Below are positions 12,101 to 27,100 of a stretch of DNA of 64,000 nt, piece after piece. The notes below the pieces were generated by a model. The model was not told the origin of the DNA and made no database searches. It worked only from the letters and a program-made list of their open reading frames with translations. The position numbers were made by a program, and so were the translations under genes. The DNA is from Chrysogorgia sp. JL179-B06. Its lineage: Eukaryota; Cnidaria; Anthozoa; Scleralcyonacea; Chrysogorgiidae. Location of the stretch: positions 128,501 through 192,500 of the forward strand of contig JAYKKM010000051.1 in the NCBI GenBank assembly GCA_035772405.1. Reading direction: 5' to 3'. How positions within the stretch are numbered: position 1 is the first letter of the stretch; the number at the start of each line of letters is the position of its first letter.

Positions 12101-15100
12101 GGTTGCGTTAGGAAATTATTTGTAAAGCAGAATGTTGTTCAACGAATTTCACCAACCAACATGTAAATGCTTGTGACCTTTATAAGGCCGAATTTTTCTC
12201 TCCAAAACATTGCTTTTGTCTCGTTTGTTCCCCATATAATAATGTATTTGTATTTAGGTGGATGAGTTTCATTGTTCAGATGACTGTCCGAAAGCTTCCT
12301 TTGATTATCGTGGAAAATGTGTAGAGGATTGCCCTGCTGGATATACCAAAAACACGACAACGAGGAAATGTGACAAATGTCTTGACGATAGCTGTCCCAG
12401 AGGTAGTGCGCATGCACAGTACGCATGACTGCTATATTATTAACTATTAGAAATACGTTCCGCAATAACCCCGCGCTCGCTTGTTCTATCCTCCCCCGGC
12501 TAGAGTTTCATCTCTATCCCTGCAGGATTTTCCCACCACTGGTCCCCAGACCTCGCACGCCGTGTTTTAGATCACGAATTCAAAAGCCGTTTTGACGGTA
12601 CCAAAAATTTGATCACATGGGGCACTTTAAAGTGCCCCTGACATCAACATTTTTTATTGTCTTATTTGGAATAACTTTTAAAATGATAAAGTAACTTCTT
12701 TTGAAGATTTTCGTTTCTTCGCTTTCTTTTTGAAATATATCAGTTTGTTTGATATGCATATGTCCGGAATTTACGTCACACATGCATAATGATTTATTGG
12801 AGAAATGTGTGTATCTCTTCATTCTCGAACGAAATCCTTTAAAATCCAGAAGTTTGGTGTTGTGGGAGAAACACGCACACGTGTTATTCACACTTTAGTT
12901 TTTTCATTTGATGAAGGCAAAGATTTCATAACATTCTCCAATAACTCATTTGCATGTGTGACGTAATTCCGGACATTTGCATATCAAACAAACTGATATA
13001 TCTAAAAAAGAAAGCGAAGAAACGAAAATCTTCAAAAGAAGTTACTTTATCATTTTAAAAGTTATTCCAAATAAGATAATAAAAAATTTTGATGTCAGGG
13101 GCACTTTAAGTTATCGGTTTCATTAGATCAGTCAAATATCTACGATCCGCCAAATGAGAAATTCTAGAGATAACTTTCGTCAATACTTGTGCCTCTATTA
13201 AAGTGCCTATGACACGAAAATCAAGTTTGCCTTATTTGAAAGAACACTTCAAATGACAGAGGGAATGAGGGACATCTTTTGAGGTTTTTCGTTTCCTTTC
13301 TTCGTTCTTGAGAAATTTTAGTTTGTATTATATGCAAATGACAATGGTGTGACGTACACGTGCATATAATGACTTATCGGAGAAGGTTATTTATCTTTGC
13401 ATGCTAATATAAAACCAAATTTAATTTGAATGAAGCATGTGCGTGAGTATTTCCAAAAACATGGAACTTGTAGAATTTCAGTGATTTTGTGTGATAATAA
13501 CAAAGATACATAACCTTCTCCGATAAGTCATTATGCATGTGCATGTGCGTCACACCATTGTCATTTGCATATAATGCAAACTGAAATATCTCAACAACGA
13601 GGGCGAGTTGTCTAATTGTTTTAGTATCAACCATAAACAACCTTTCTTTAACGTAAAAAAGTTTTATCAAACATTGTTCCAAATTTTCAGATAGTTTTAC
13701 CTTTTTGTTTGTAGAAGTCTCCCCATTCAAAATGTAGAGTTGCTTGATGGCACATGATAAACAATCGCTCACAAAAAACGAGATTGTAATTACTTTGCTC
13801 CAAATTTGGTGTAGATATACTCCATAGGCATAAGCGAATTCATTTTCTTATTCGAAAATGTCAAACTGAACAATGTTTTTATGATTTCATCACTCATATA
13901 TAAATTTTAGCGGACGCCATGTGTTTGGACAAGATTCCAACTCGGCGCGCTTTGCGCCTCGTTGGCTATGAGCTCATATACGACTCGAGCTCGTGGTATA
14001 ATTGTTAATGATCTTCTACTGTAGCTACGTAGTAACGTACTGACCCTATTTTCAACCGAAACATCAAAGTAACTCATTTCCCTCCATGTTGATTTGCAAC
14101 CATTATGACAAGTTACACTGTATTTTTCCTTCCATTCTCTAGTATGCGGTACAGGGAGTTCTTTTGTGTCGGTCATAAAGATTAATTTGCTAACCGACTC
14201 AGCAAAACTGAAGGGTTGTACATTAATCGATGCTGATTTAGAGATTGAAATAAGAAAAGTTCCAGGTAAGTACTCATTTTTGTAGAAATAAAAATTCTTA
14301 ATAATTTGAATGCACGTTAATCAGTAAGGCATTGATGTTATATGGCTTGGCTCGTAGGCGGTCTCTTGCACGCAGTTTTACTGCAGTCTATATCGGTTCC
14401 CGAGCGGTCTTTAAAAACTGGTAGACCGCTGCAAAGTCGATGTTTGTGGTGTAATCCAACGTTCTGAGGTCGCTTTATGCGAATCTCCCATTTTCTGGAA
14501 GTGTCGTTCTAGAAAGATATCACATTGATGGCGTCTACTGAGTTTGGTGAGGTGATAATCGAGTGGGGGGTACCAGGTTGATCCTATATACCTCTCTCCT
14601 CCGCAGAGGCTTCTCTTTTGTTTACTTCTGTGAGAGAGGAAGGCTTCGCAATTTTCTCTTTCGTAAACGGTCGTTATCCCGAAGCATCGTTACCATCCCA
14701 GTTCTCATATAATGTTGGGTAAGCGGAGAGAAATTCCTCGTGGTCCCAAGGTTCCCGCACACTTTATTACGCGACACCTCGTGTTCTTTCATAATATTTC
14801 TATCTAAAAAGCGAACAAGCATCTACATGGCAAGTTCTTTGAAAAAAAACAAATTTAAACAAACCCGAAACAATCAAGAGGCAGATTTGGAGCAAGTCTA
14901 TATGAAATAGTGTGTAAGTTGTCTAACGTTTCGAGCGGCCCTTCGTCGGAGAGTGAAACGTAAAGTGAAATAATAACTGTACGATTATTTCACTTTATGT
15001 TTCACTCTCTGACGAAGGGCCTTCGCTCGAAACGTTAGACTACTTACACGGTATTTCGGCAGTACACCAAACTTTTTATACATTTTGATTTGTATTTCTA

Positions 15101-18100
15101 CACTGCCTACGCAGCACAACACGTTTTCTCACTTATTTAAAAACATCTATGACTAGCAGGGGTGGGGCCGCCCCTCCCCCCTCTCAATAATTTGCTCTGG
15201 CGATTTCATGCCAGTTAAATTCGTTTAAACTTACTGGAAATTACTCTCAGAAGTCAGGAAAGCGTATTTAAGAGATCTTAATTTCAAAAATTTCCGGGGA
15301 CATGCCCCCGGACACCCCAGCAGTGCAGTGATATTACCAGCCCCCCCAATTGACTTTCTCGTGCTGCGGCCCATGCAGATATATGCAATGCGCATATAAT
15401 AGTTTCAGTCGACAAATATATTTTGTCAGTTCACAAATATATTTTGAAACCTCGCAGCATACGTTGTTGCGATTGATATTTCGAAATCCCGAATAACGTC
15501 GTTTGCCTTTTGGAAAGTATCTACATACGTTGTGACTATCGACCACAAAATCGAATTTACTGGTCCAGGATTGAGAGTTTTCCATGTATAATTTATTCTG
15601 CATATGCGGGAACCTTGGGACCACGAGGAATTTCACTCCGCTTACCCAGCATTCTATGAGAGATGAGATGGTAACGACGCTTTAGGATGGTAACGACCGT
15701 TTACGAAAGGAAAATTTGCGGAGGCGGCGGGCAACGGGAGGCGAACGCGTGCGAGGGAGGCGTACCTTCGCGTCACGCGACAGGGAAGGTACTAAAGCGC
15801 GCGGCCTGCGCCTCCCTCGCGTGCGTTCGCCTCCCGTTGGCCGCCTCCCTAGCGCGCGTTCGCCTCCCGTTGCCCGTTGCCCGCCGCCTTCGTCTCCCAC
15901 AGAAGTAAATAAAACAGAAGCCTCTGCGGAAGAGTATCCTACTTACTATGCCGCTTATTAGTTATTCCAAAATTATTAGTGAATTTTATTAACAAATGCC
16001 GAATACTAATCCTGATCCGAACCCTAAACTAACCCTAAACCTAATACTAACCCTAATACTAACCGTGTAGTAAAATAGACTAATGTTGTGCTAATGCGGA
16101 GACGGAGTGACGTCTGGCGGACCATCACTGAGATGTTTGACCATCTACAGTTTGGGGTTATTGCACAAAATTTACACATTTGTTTGTTTATCTTTCAACA
16201 GACGGAACTAATGTTGCGCAAACATTGACTGAGCATCTTGGAAATATTGAAGAAGTGGCAGGATATGTTGTTGTTCGGCAATCAAGTTCACTAATTTCCC
16301 TGAATTTCTTCAAGAAATTAAAAAGGATTAATCCTATTGGTTTGTTTTCTAAAAGGTAAGTCTTTCAATGACAGATCAATATTAGTTTATACCTTAACGG
16401 GCTCACCACAATGGACAGATCAATATTAGTTTATACCTCAACGGGCTCCACTGCAATGACAGATCGATATTAGTTTATACCTCAACAGGCTCCACCACAA
16501 TGGACAGATCAATATTAGTTTATACCTCAACAGGCTCCACCACAATGGACAGATCAATATTAGTTTGTACTACCTCAACAGGCTCCAGCACAATGGACAG
16601 ATCAATATTAGTTTGTACCACCTCAACAGGCTCCAGCACAATGGGCAGATCAATATTAGTTTATACCTCAACAGGCTCCACCACAATGGGCAGATCAATA
16701 TTAGTATATACCTCAACAGGCTCCACCACAATGGACAGATCAATATTAGTTTATACCTCAACAGGCTCCACTACAATGGGCAGATCAATATTAGTATATA
16801 CCTCAACAGGCTCTACGACAATGGACAGATCAATATTGGTTTATACCTCAACAGGCTCCACCACAATGGACAGATCAATATTAGTTTATACCTCAACAGG
16901 CTCCACCACAATGGGCAGATCAATATTAGTTTATACCTCAACAGGCTCCACCACAATGGGCAGATCAATATTGGTTTATACCTCAACAGGCTCCACCACA
17001 ATGGGCAGATCAATATTAGTTTATACCTCAACAGGCTCCACCACAATGGGCAGATCAATATTGGTTTATACCTCAACAGGCTCCACCACAATGGGCAGAT
17101 CAATATTAGTTTATACCTCAACAGGCTCCACCACAATGACAGATTAATATTAGTTTATACCTCAACAGGCTCCACTACAATGGGCAGATCAATATTAGTA
17201 TATACCTCAACAGGCTCTACGACAATGGACAGATCAATATTGGTTTATACCTCAACAGGCTCCACCACAATGGACAGATCAATATTAGTTTATACCTCAA
17301 CAGGCTCCACCACAATGGGCAGATCAATATTAGTTTATACCTCAACAGGCTCCACCACAATGGGCAGATCAATATTGGTTTATACCTCAACAGGCTCCAC
17401 CACAATGGGCAGATCAATATTGGTTTATACCTCAACAGGCTCCACCACAATGGGCAGCTCAATATTAGTTTATACCTCAACAGGCTCCACTACAATGGAC
17501 AGATCAATATCAGTTTATACCTCAACAGGCTCCACCACAATTTGCAGATCAATATTAGTTTGTGCCCCAACGGGCTCCACCACAATGGGCAGATCAATAT
17601 TAGTTTATATCTCAACAGGCTCCACCACAATGGACAGATCAATATCAGTTTATACCTCAACAGGCTCCACCACAATGGACAGATCAATATTAGTTTGTAC
17701 CTCAACAGGCTCCACTACAATGGGCAGATCAATATTAGTTTATACCTCAACAGGCTTCACTACAATGACAGATCAATATTAGTTTGTACCTCAACAGGCT
17801 CCACCACAATGGGCAGATCAATATTAGTTTGTACCTCAACAGGCTCCACCACAATGGGCAGATCAATATTAGTTTATACCTCAACAGGCTCCACCACAAT
17901 GGGCAGATCAATATTAGTATATACCTCAACAGGCTCTACGACAATGGACAGATCAATATTGGTTTATACCTCAACAGGCTCCACCACAATGGACAGATCA
18001 ATATTAGTTTATACCTCAACAGGCTCCACCACAATGGGCAGATCAATATTAGTTTGTACCTCAGCAGGCTCCACCACAATGGACAGATCAATATCAGTTT

Positions 18101-21100
18101 ATACCTCAACAGGCTCCACCACAATTTGCAGATCAATATTAGTTTGTGCCCCAACGGGCTCCACCACAATGGGCAGATCAATATTAGTTTATATCTCAAC
18201 AGGCTCCACCACAATGGACAGATCAATATCAGTTTATACCTCAACAGGCTCCACCACAATGGACAGATCAATATTAGTTTATACCTCAACGGGCTCCACT
18301 ACAATAGACAGATCAATATTAGTTTATACCTCAACGGGCTCCACCACAATGGGCAGATCAATATTAGTTTATACCTCAACAGGCTCCACTACAATGACAG
18401 ATCAATATTAGTTTATACCTCAACAGGCTCCACCACAATGGGCAGATCAATATTAGTTTATACCTCAACAGGCTCCACTACAATGACAGATCAATATTAG
18501 TTTATACCTCAACAGGCTCCACTACAATGGGCAGATCAATATTAGTTTATACCTCAACGGGCTCCACTACAATGACAGATCAATATTAGTTTATACCTCA
18601 ACAGGCTCCACCACAATGGGCAGATCAATGTTAGTTTATACCTCAACAGGCTCCACCACAATAGACAGATCAATATTAGTTTATACCTCAACGGGCTCCA
18701 CTACAATGACAGATCAATATTAGTTTATACCTCAACGGGCTCCACTACAATGGGCAGATCAATATTAGTTTATACCTCAACAGGCTCCACCACAATAGAC
18801 AGATCAATATTAGTTTATACCTCGACAGGCTTCACTACAATGACAGATCAATATTAGTTTATACCTCAACAGGCTCCACCACAATGGACAGATCAATATT
18901 AGTTTATACCTCAACAGGCTTCACTACAATAGACAGATCAATATTAGTTTATACCTCAACAGGCTCCACCACAATGACAGATCAATATTAGTTTATACCT
19001 CAACGGGCTCCACTACAATGGGCAGATCAATATTAGTTTATACCTCAACAGGCTCCACCACAATGACAGATCAATATTAGTTTATACCTCAACAGGCTCC
19101 ACCACAATGACAGATCAATATTAGTTTATATCTCAACAGGCTCCACCACAATGGACAGATCAATATTAGTTTATACCTCAACAGGCTCCGCCACAATGGA
19201 CAGATCAATATTAGTTTATACCTCAACAGGCTCCAGCACAATGGACAGATCAATATTAGTTTATACCTCAACGGGCTCCACTACAATAGACAGATCAATA
19301 TTAGTTTATACCTCAACAGGCTCCACTACAATGAGTAGATCAATATTAGTTTATACCTCAACGGGCTCCACTACAATAGACAGATCAATATTAGTTTATA
19401 CCTCAACGGGCTCCACTACAATGGACAGATCAATATTAGTTTATACCTCAACAGGCTCCACTACAATAGACAGATCAATATTAGTTTATACCTCAACGGG
19501 CTCCACTACAATGGGCAGATCAATATTAGTTTATACCTCAACAGGCTTCACTACAATGGGCAGATCAATATTAGTTTATACGGGCTCCACTACAATGGGC
19601 AGATCAATATTAGTTTATACCTCAACAGGCTCCACTACAATGGGCAGATCAATATTAGTTTGTACCTCAACAAGCTCCACTACAATAGACAGATCAATAT
19701 TAGTTTTATACCTCAACAGGCTCCACCACAATGACAGATCAATATTAGTTTATATCTCAACAGGCTCCACCACAATGGGCAGATCAATATTAGTATATAC
19801 TTCAACAGGCTCTACGACAATGGACAGATCAATATTAGTTTATACCTCAACAGGCTCCACTACAATAGACAGATCAATATTAGTTTATACCTCAACAGGC
19901 TCCACCACAATGACAGATCAATATTAGTTTATACCTCAACGGGCTCCACTACAATGGGCAGATCAATATTAGTTTATACCTCAACAGGCTCCACCACAAT
20001 GACAGATCAATATTAGTTTATACCTCAACAGGCTCCACCACAATGGGCAGATCAATATTAGTTTATACCTCAACAGGCTCCACCACAATGACAGATCAAT
20101 ATTAGTTTATACCTCAACAGGCTCCACCACAATGGACAGATCAATATTAGTTTATACCTCAACGGGCTCCACTACAATGGGCAGATCAATATTAGTTTAT
20201 ACCTCAACAGGCTTCACTACAATGACAGATCAATATTAGTTTATACCTCAACAGGCTCCACCACAATGGACAGATCAATATTAGTTTATACCTCAACGGG
20301 CTCCACTACAATAGACAGATCAATATTAGTTTATACCTCAACGGGCTCCACTACAATAGACAGATCAATATTAGTTTATACCTCAACAGGCTCCACCACA
20401 ATGACAGATCAATATTAGTTTATACCTCAACAGGCTCCACCACAATGGACAGATCAATATTAGTTTATACCTCAACGGGCTCCACTACAATAGACAGATC
20501 AATATTAGTTTATACCTCAACAGGCTCCACTACAATGAGTAGATCAATATTAGTTTATACCTCAACGGGCTCCACTACAATGGGCAGATCAATATTAGTT
20601 TATACCTCAACAGGCTCCACCACAATGACAGATCAATATTAGTTTATACCTCAACAGGCTCCACCACAATGACAGATCAATATTAGTTTATATCTCAACA
20701 GGCTCCACCACAATGGACAGATCAATATTAGTTTATACCTCAACAGGCTCCGCCACAATGGACAGATCAATATTAGTTTATACCTCAACAGGCTCCAGCA
20801 CAATGGACAGATCAATATTAGTTTTATACCTCAACGGGCTCCACTACAATAGACAGATCAATATTAGTTTATACCTCAACAGGCTCCACTACAATGAGTA
20901 GATCAATATTAGTTTATACCTCAACGGGCTCCACTACAATAGACAGATCAATATTAGTTTATACCTCAACGGGCTCCACTACAATGGACAGATCAATATT
21001 AGTTTATACCTCAACAGGCTCCACTACAATAGACAGATCAATATTAGTTTATACCTCAACGGGCTCCACTACAATGGGCAGATCAATATTAGTTTATACC

Positions 21101-24100
21101 TCAACAGGCTTCACTACAATGGGCAGATCAATATTAGTTTATACGGGCTCCACTACAATGGGCAGATCAATATTAGTTTATACCTCAACAGGCTCCACTA
21201 CAATGGGCAGATCAATATTAGTTTGTACCTCAACAAGCTCCACTACAATAGACAGATCAATATTAGTTTATACCTCAACAGGCTCCACCACAATGACAGA
21301 TCAATATTAGTTTATATCTCAACAGGCTCCACCACAATGGGCAGATCAATATTAGTATATACTTCAACAGGCTCTACGACAATGGACAGATCAATATTAG
21401 TTTATACCTCAACAGGCTCCACTACAATAGACAGATCAATATTAGTTTATACCTCAACAGGCTCCACCACAATGACAGATCAATATTAGTTTATACCTCA
21501 ACGGGCTCCACTACAATGGGCAGATCAATATTAGTTTATACCTCAACAGGCTCCACCACAATGACAGATCAATATTAGTTTATACCTCAACAGGCTCCAC
21601 CACAATGGGCAGATCAATATTAGTTTATACCTCAACAGGCTCCACCACAATGACAGATCAATATTAGTTTATACCTCAACAGGCTCCACCACAATGGACA
21701 GATCAATATTAGTTTATACCTCAACGGGCTCCACTACAATGGGCAGATCAATATTAGTTTATACCTCAACAGGCTTCACTACAATGACAGATCAATATTA
21801 GTTTATACCTCAACAGGCTCCACCACAATGGACAGATCAATATTAGTTTATACCTCAACGGGCTCCACTACAATAGACAGATCAATATTAGTTTATACCT
21901 CAACGGGCTCCACTACAATAGACAGATCAATATTAGTTTATACCTCAACAGGCTCCACCACAATGACAGATCAATATTAGTTTTATACCTCAACAGGCTC
22001 CACCACAATGGACAGATCAATATTAGTTTATACCTCAACGGGCTCCACTACAATAGACAGATCAATATTAGTTTATACCTCAACAGGCTCCACTACAATG
22101 AGTAGATCAATATTAGTTTATACCTCAACGGGCTCCACTACAATAGACAGATCAATATTAGTTTATACCTCAACGGGCTCCACTACAATGGACAGATCAA
22201 TATTAGTTTATACCTCAACAGGCTCCACTACAATAGACAGATCAATATTAGTTTATACCTCAACGGGCTCCACTACAATGGGCAGATCAATATTAGTTTA
22301 TACCTCAACAGGCTTCACTACAATGGGCAGATCAATATTAGTTTATACCTCAACGGGCTCCACTACAATGGGCAGATCAATATTAGTTTATACCTCAACA
22401 GGCTCCACTACAATGGGCAGATCAATATTAGTTTGTACCTCAACAAGCTCTACCACAATGGACAGATCAATATTAGTTTGTACCTCAACAAGCTCCACCA
22501 CAATTTGCAGACCAATATTAGTTTGTGGCTCAACTGGCGATATATTTGTGTCGACCGCTGATCGACATGTCTCATATGTCGATTGTTGATCTCAATGAAC
22601 GAGTTGTTTGACTTATCTTATAACCAACGCCAATAAACAACGGTTGGTAAGTTGTTCAGTGACAGAAATCCCTCACGAGGAATGAGATCGTCAATTGTTA
22701 TAAGCATTCAAATATGCATGTTGTCTCCTTGTACTGAAACATTGTGGATGGTTGTCGAGTTCCACTCGATAATTGGACTAGTTTGTGCTGTTAACAGTGC
22801 TGATAAACTGATGAAAGAGCACTGCTTTCCTTGAGACTGGCCACTGAAACCTTCATGACCTTCATGAATACTTCCACGAGAAAGTAAAGACATGATTTAT
22901 TATTCTTACCGTGAATTTTTAAACGGTTTTTAAATCAATCATTCGCATTTAGTTGTCCTTTTAGTGACTTAGAGTGAAGATCAGCCGTCTGCGAATCTTC
23001 ATTAAAATAAACTGTCGAATGACTTGTAATTGATCATTCATGACGCCTGTACCCTTGGAAACCGATACGATACCGATTGTCTACTGATTGGGTTTTCTTT
23101 TTTTTAATTCCGAGGGTTTTCCACCTTCAGTAAAATCAAACACTTATAGCTAGATCATAATTGTGCTCCGTGGTCCGGACATGGGTCGTATGGTGGCAGC
23201 CTGCGGCGCCTTTGACATAGCTTCGACTCGACCACGTTTGAGCTAAATAACATTGTTGCTGAAAAGCCCCTAGGGGAGTATCAATAAAGTATGTATGTAT
23301 GTATGCTAACACCGCGGCGAGCCAGCGAGTGAGTTATAGTGAGTGAGTTAATTAGTGAGTGAGTGAGTGAGTGAGTGAGTGAGTGAGTGAGTGAGTGAGT
23401 TATAGTGAGTGAGTTATAGTGAGTGAGTGAGTGAGTTAGAGTGAGTTAGTTATAGTGAGTGAGTGCAGGGAGTGAGTGAGAAATGGCGCAGACACGACAG
23501 CCAATCAGAAGCAGCATTTAATAATATATGTTATAAATACAGTAGCTTCACAGCAGCACATTTAAAAAAAATACTTATGCTTTCTTAGTAGGTATGCTTT
23601 GGCCATATTTGATAATCCTAACCTAGAAAGCCTTTGGGACTTTGATTCTAACTTCAAGATTGAAGGTAATGGTGGTGTGTTTGTGCAGCTAAACCCTCGA
23701 CTTTGCCTTTACAATGTCTATCCTCTCATTGACGATGTACTGCGATGGAACAGAAACAAAACTGATGTGATTATATCCGAGACAACAAATGGCAATGCAA
23801 GAGCGTGTAAGTTGGCTTTTCTCATGTTTATTTATTTCTTACGTATTCAAACTGCTCAATCTGCACTTAGTTATCCTTGTGCTGCTTCATCTCCTTGTCC
23901 ACTTGTGCATCTCCACCTGAACTCCACCTCCCAAAGGGGTGCCCCGCCGGATGTTCCTGTCGGATAATGTAAGCTTGTCTGAAAATTCATGCCTATTAGT
24001 ACGAGCTAAGACGGTTTTTGTGATACATTTCATACTTTGTTTCTGAAGGTTTGTCGGAATTTTTAAAATTTTGAATGCTGAAACTTTGGAAATAAACTAA

Positions 24101-27100
24101 AGTCAGTAAGATCTTTCATATAAACTCCACTTGTATTGTGACTACAGTACCCCTTTGAGTTAAATTTTATCATTTATTATATACATGAAAAAATTACTGG
24201 ATTCTGATTGGCTGAGAGGAGTGCAAGTTTGGGAACAAGTTTGACAATAAAATTCAAAATGGTGGCCTATTCTGCAATGAAAAGTTTTCACTTTTCCAAC
24301 GACTTGTGGTACACTAGGAGTTAAAAATTCCATGTAAATATTTTGAAATGAGTACAAAGAACACCAAGAGTGAAAAGGTTTGTTGTCAACTAATGAAACA
24401 AGACATTTCTAAAGACTTGGAAGAAGATGAAGCATATACGTGTCGTAATTTTGTCATGCATATAATAAATGAGCAATCATATGATTTTGCTCGTGCAATT
24501 AAGGATTTACACTACTCGTGATATTTGAAAATTGTGCCAAATTGCACTCGCCTAACGGCTCGTGCAATTTTGGCACAATTTTCAAATATCACTCGTGGTG
24601 TAAATCCTTAATTGCACTCGCTATCATACGATTACTTATACTTATAGACCCGGAGCGAGGGGAATTCGACGAAATATTACCCCGAGGGATAATATTTATC
24701 ATACCGAGGGGTAATATTTCGACGAATTCCCCAAGCGGAGGGTCTATAAATGATATATTATTAGTGCTTAATTTACTAAATTCGTCCAATTTTTGCTGCT
24801 TTTCAAAGTTTCCTATCGTTGTTCGGTTTGTTCCTTTGTAAACAAAATGGCTGACAAAATCCGTAATCCGGACCATTACTGGGAAATAACGGACCGGCAC
24901 GTGACGTGTTTCAGCCAATCAGAGCAGGCAATTTCACTGGAAGTAGCTTGTGCCATATAATAATTAGACTTATACGATATGGAAGTGAAATAATGACGTA
25001 TAGAACGTTACACAGGAAAACCAAGTATTGTGATTATTCAACGAAAATCTTGAATGCTGTCTTGAAACGTCTTGTTGTTCCTCCATTAGTACTCGTGATC
25101 AGCGGGTGTATTCGTCATCAGCGGGTGTATTCGTCATCAGCGGGTGTATTCGTCATCAGCGGGTGTATTCGTCATGATCAGCGGGTGTATTCGTCATCAG
25201 CGGGTGTATTCGTCATCAGCGGGTGTATTCGTCATCAGCGGGTGTATTCGTCATCAGCGGGTGTATTCGTCATGATCAGCGGGTGTATTCGTCATCAGCG
25301 GGTGTATTCGTCATCAGCGGGTGTATTCGTCATCAGCGGGTGTATTCGTCATCAGCGGGTGTATTCGTCATGATCAGCGGGTGTATTCGTCATCAGCGGG
25401 TGTATTCGTCATCAGCGGGTGTATTCGTCATCAGCGGGTGTATTCGTCATCAGCGGGTGTATTCGTCATCAGCGGGTGTATTCGTCATCAGCCGGTGATT
25501 CGAGGTCAAATATCATGCCCCGGAGAAATAGCGGGGAATTCAAGTTTAAATTGACTGGTCACGTGGTACAAATCTAGCTCTTTGATTGGACAATTTATAA
25601 TTGAGGTATAATTTCCATGTTCATTGCAGGTGATGTTCATCACGTAAATATCACAGTGACAGCAATAAAACGTGTAAGAAATTGTAAAGATTTGTGTGTT
25701 AAAGTTTCATGGCCTAATAAAGTCGAAGACCATCGCAATGTTTTGCTCTACTCCATATGGTATAGAGAAACGTAAGTAATATACTCGGATCCTTTGAATT
25801 TTTTGCCACACTTATTACAACTTGAAGTACCAATGAATCGAAAATTAAGTTTGTCTTAATTGAAAAAAACTCTTCTTTGAAAGAAGATTTGAAAGAGTTC
25901 TTCCATATTTCATTTGGTTCTGGAGATATTCAGACTTATGTGAGATAATCTATGACGTCACACGGTTTACACAACATTTTAACATATTGGATATTGGTGT
26001 ATATCTTTGCGATTATTGAAGGAAATCACTTGAAACTTTTCTTCAATGTTTACAGTAGTTTCATGGATTGTAGCACTATGCAAAGTTTTAAGTGATTTTG
26101 TTAAAAATCTCAAAAATATGCACAAATTTCCAATATTATAAAATGTTGTGCAAGCCGTATGACGTCATAGATTATCTCACATAATACCATGATTTACTCG
26201 GTTTCTTTTGTTCTCGCAGGGAAATTTAATCGCTAAATTCCCCACGTTTATTTGTTTGAAAACTACTCATGCATACAAATTAGGGAAAATTTCTAATTTT
26301 TCCTCATTCCTATGATATGCATGAGGGAAATTTAGTAGAACACAAAGAATTTCTTTGTCTTCTAATTTTCCCTCAATCAAATGCACGGGAAATTTAGTAG
26401 ACAAAAACTCTGTTTCCAACCACGGGCTGGATAAGGTTTTCAAAGTTATCCTCGGCGATCATAATATTACAAACTAATACCATGACTTGTCGGGAAATTA
26501 GCGATTAAATTGCCCTTCGCCTCGGGAAGATTTGTAAAAGTCCGAGGACTTTCACAAATCTTCCCTCGGCGGCGGGCAATTTAATCGCTAATTTCCCTCA
26601 AGTCATGGTATTACTTATAATAAGTCTAAATATCTCGAGAACTAAGTGAAATATGGAAGAGTTATTTCAAGAGTTCTTTCAAATAAGACAAACTTAATTT
26701 TCGATTCATTGGCACTTTAAAACGTAAATATTTAACCCCGCTAATGTAAGTAATAGTCTGTCATGAGCCTATGGAATTGATCACTGGTTTCCGCGATCCT
26801 ATACCTCGCTCTCTACTCCAACATGTACTCTACAGACCTGACTGTTAAAGTGGTTCAACGCTGAAAAAATTTCTGCTAATTTTTTTACATAATCTCAAAG
26901 ATATAATGTTAATTAGTAATCGTGCAGAGTTTCACTTCAAAATTCGTTGAAAGAAAGGTTATACTTTACGTGTGAAGTTTGTATTTTGGAGCACCGCCAT
27001 TAAAGTGGCCGAGTGTGAGAAGAATGAGTCGAGGAGAGCTTATGACGTCATAGACTCAACAACTACAAAAGGGTCATTATTACTGTCAACAAAAGAGTCA

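Larger units (their letters stand above)
14595..15935. mobile_element. Composite dispersed repeat bounded by CTCCTCCGCAGAGG ends
   Basis: Left end ctcctccgcagaggcttctc; right end gaagcctctgcggaagag in inverted orientation. Internal blocks 14680-14938 and 15390-15725 recur in the same order at 44288-44535 and 44590-45040, including ggtcccaaggttcc and its inverted copy. It also contains a perfect-looking hairpin (14910-15050) and a GC-rich hairpin (15718-15895). It looks like a large foldback element without genes. Confidence 0.75.

Noticed and set aside
13404..13772. A 122-codon minus-strand frame
   Set aside because: It straddles a truncated MITE and a dispersed repeat that recurs inverted at 56095-56425; no recognisable protein family.
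16500..18500. Long open frames of 193-405 codons rich in [14 protein letters not shown] and [15 protein letters not shown]
   Set aside because: They are read-throughs of a 45-bp tandem unit (a multiple of three), are open in several frames and on both strands, and lie in the intron between two L2 exons.
25096..25497. Array of 19-bp units resembling a CRISPR-like repeat
   Set aside because: Units are contiguous with no unique spacers, so this is an ordinary tandem repeat; CRISPR is not expected in an animal genome.
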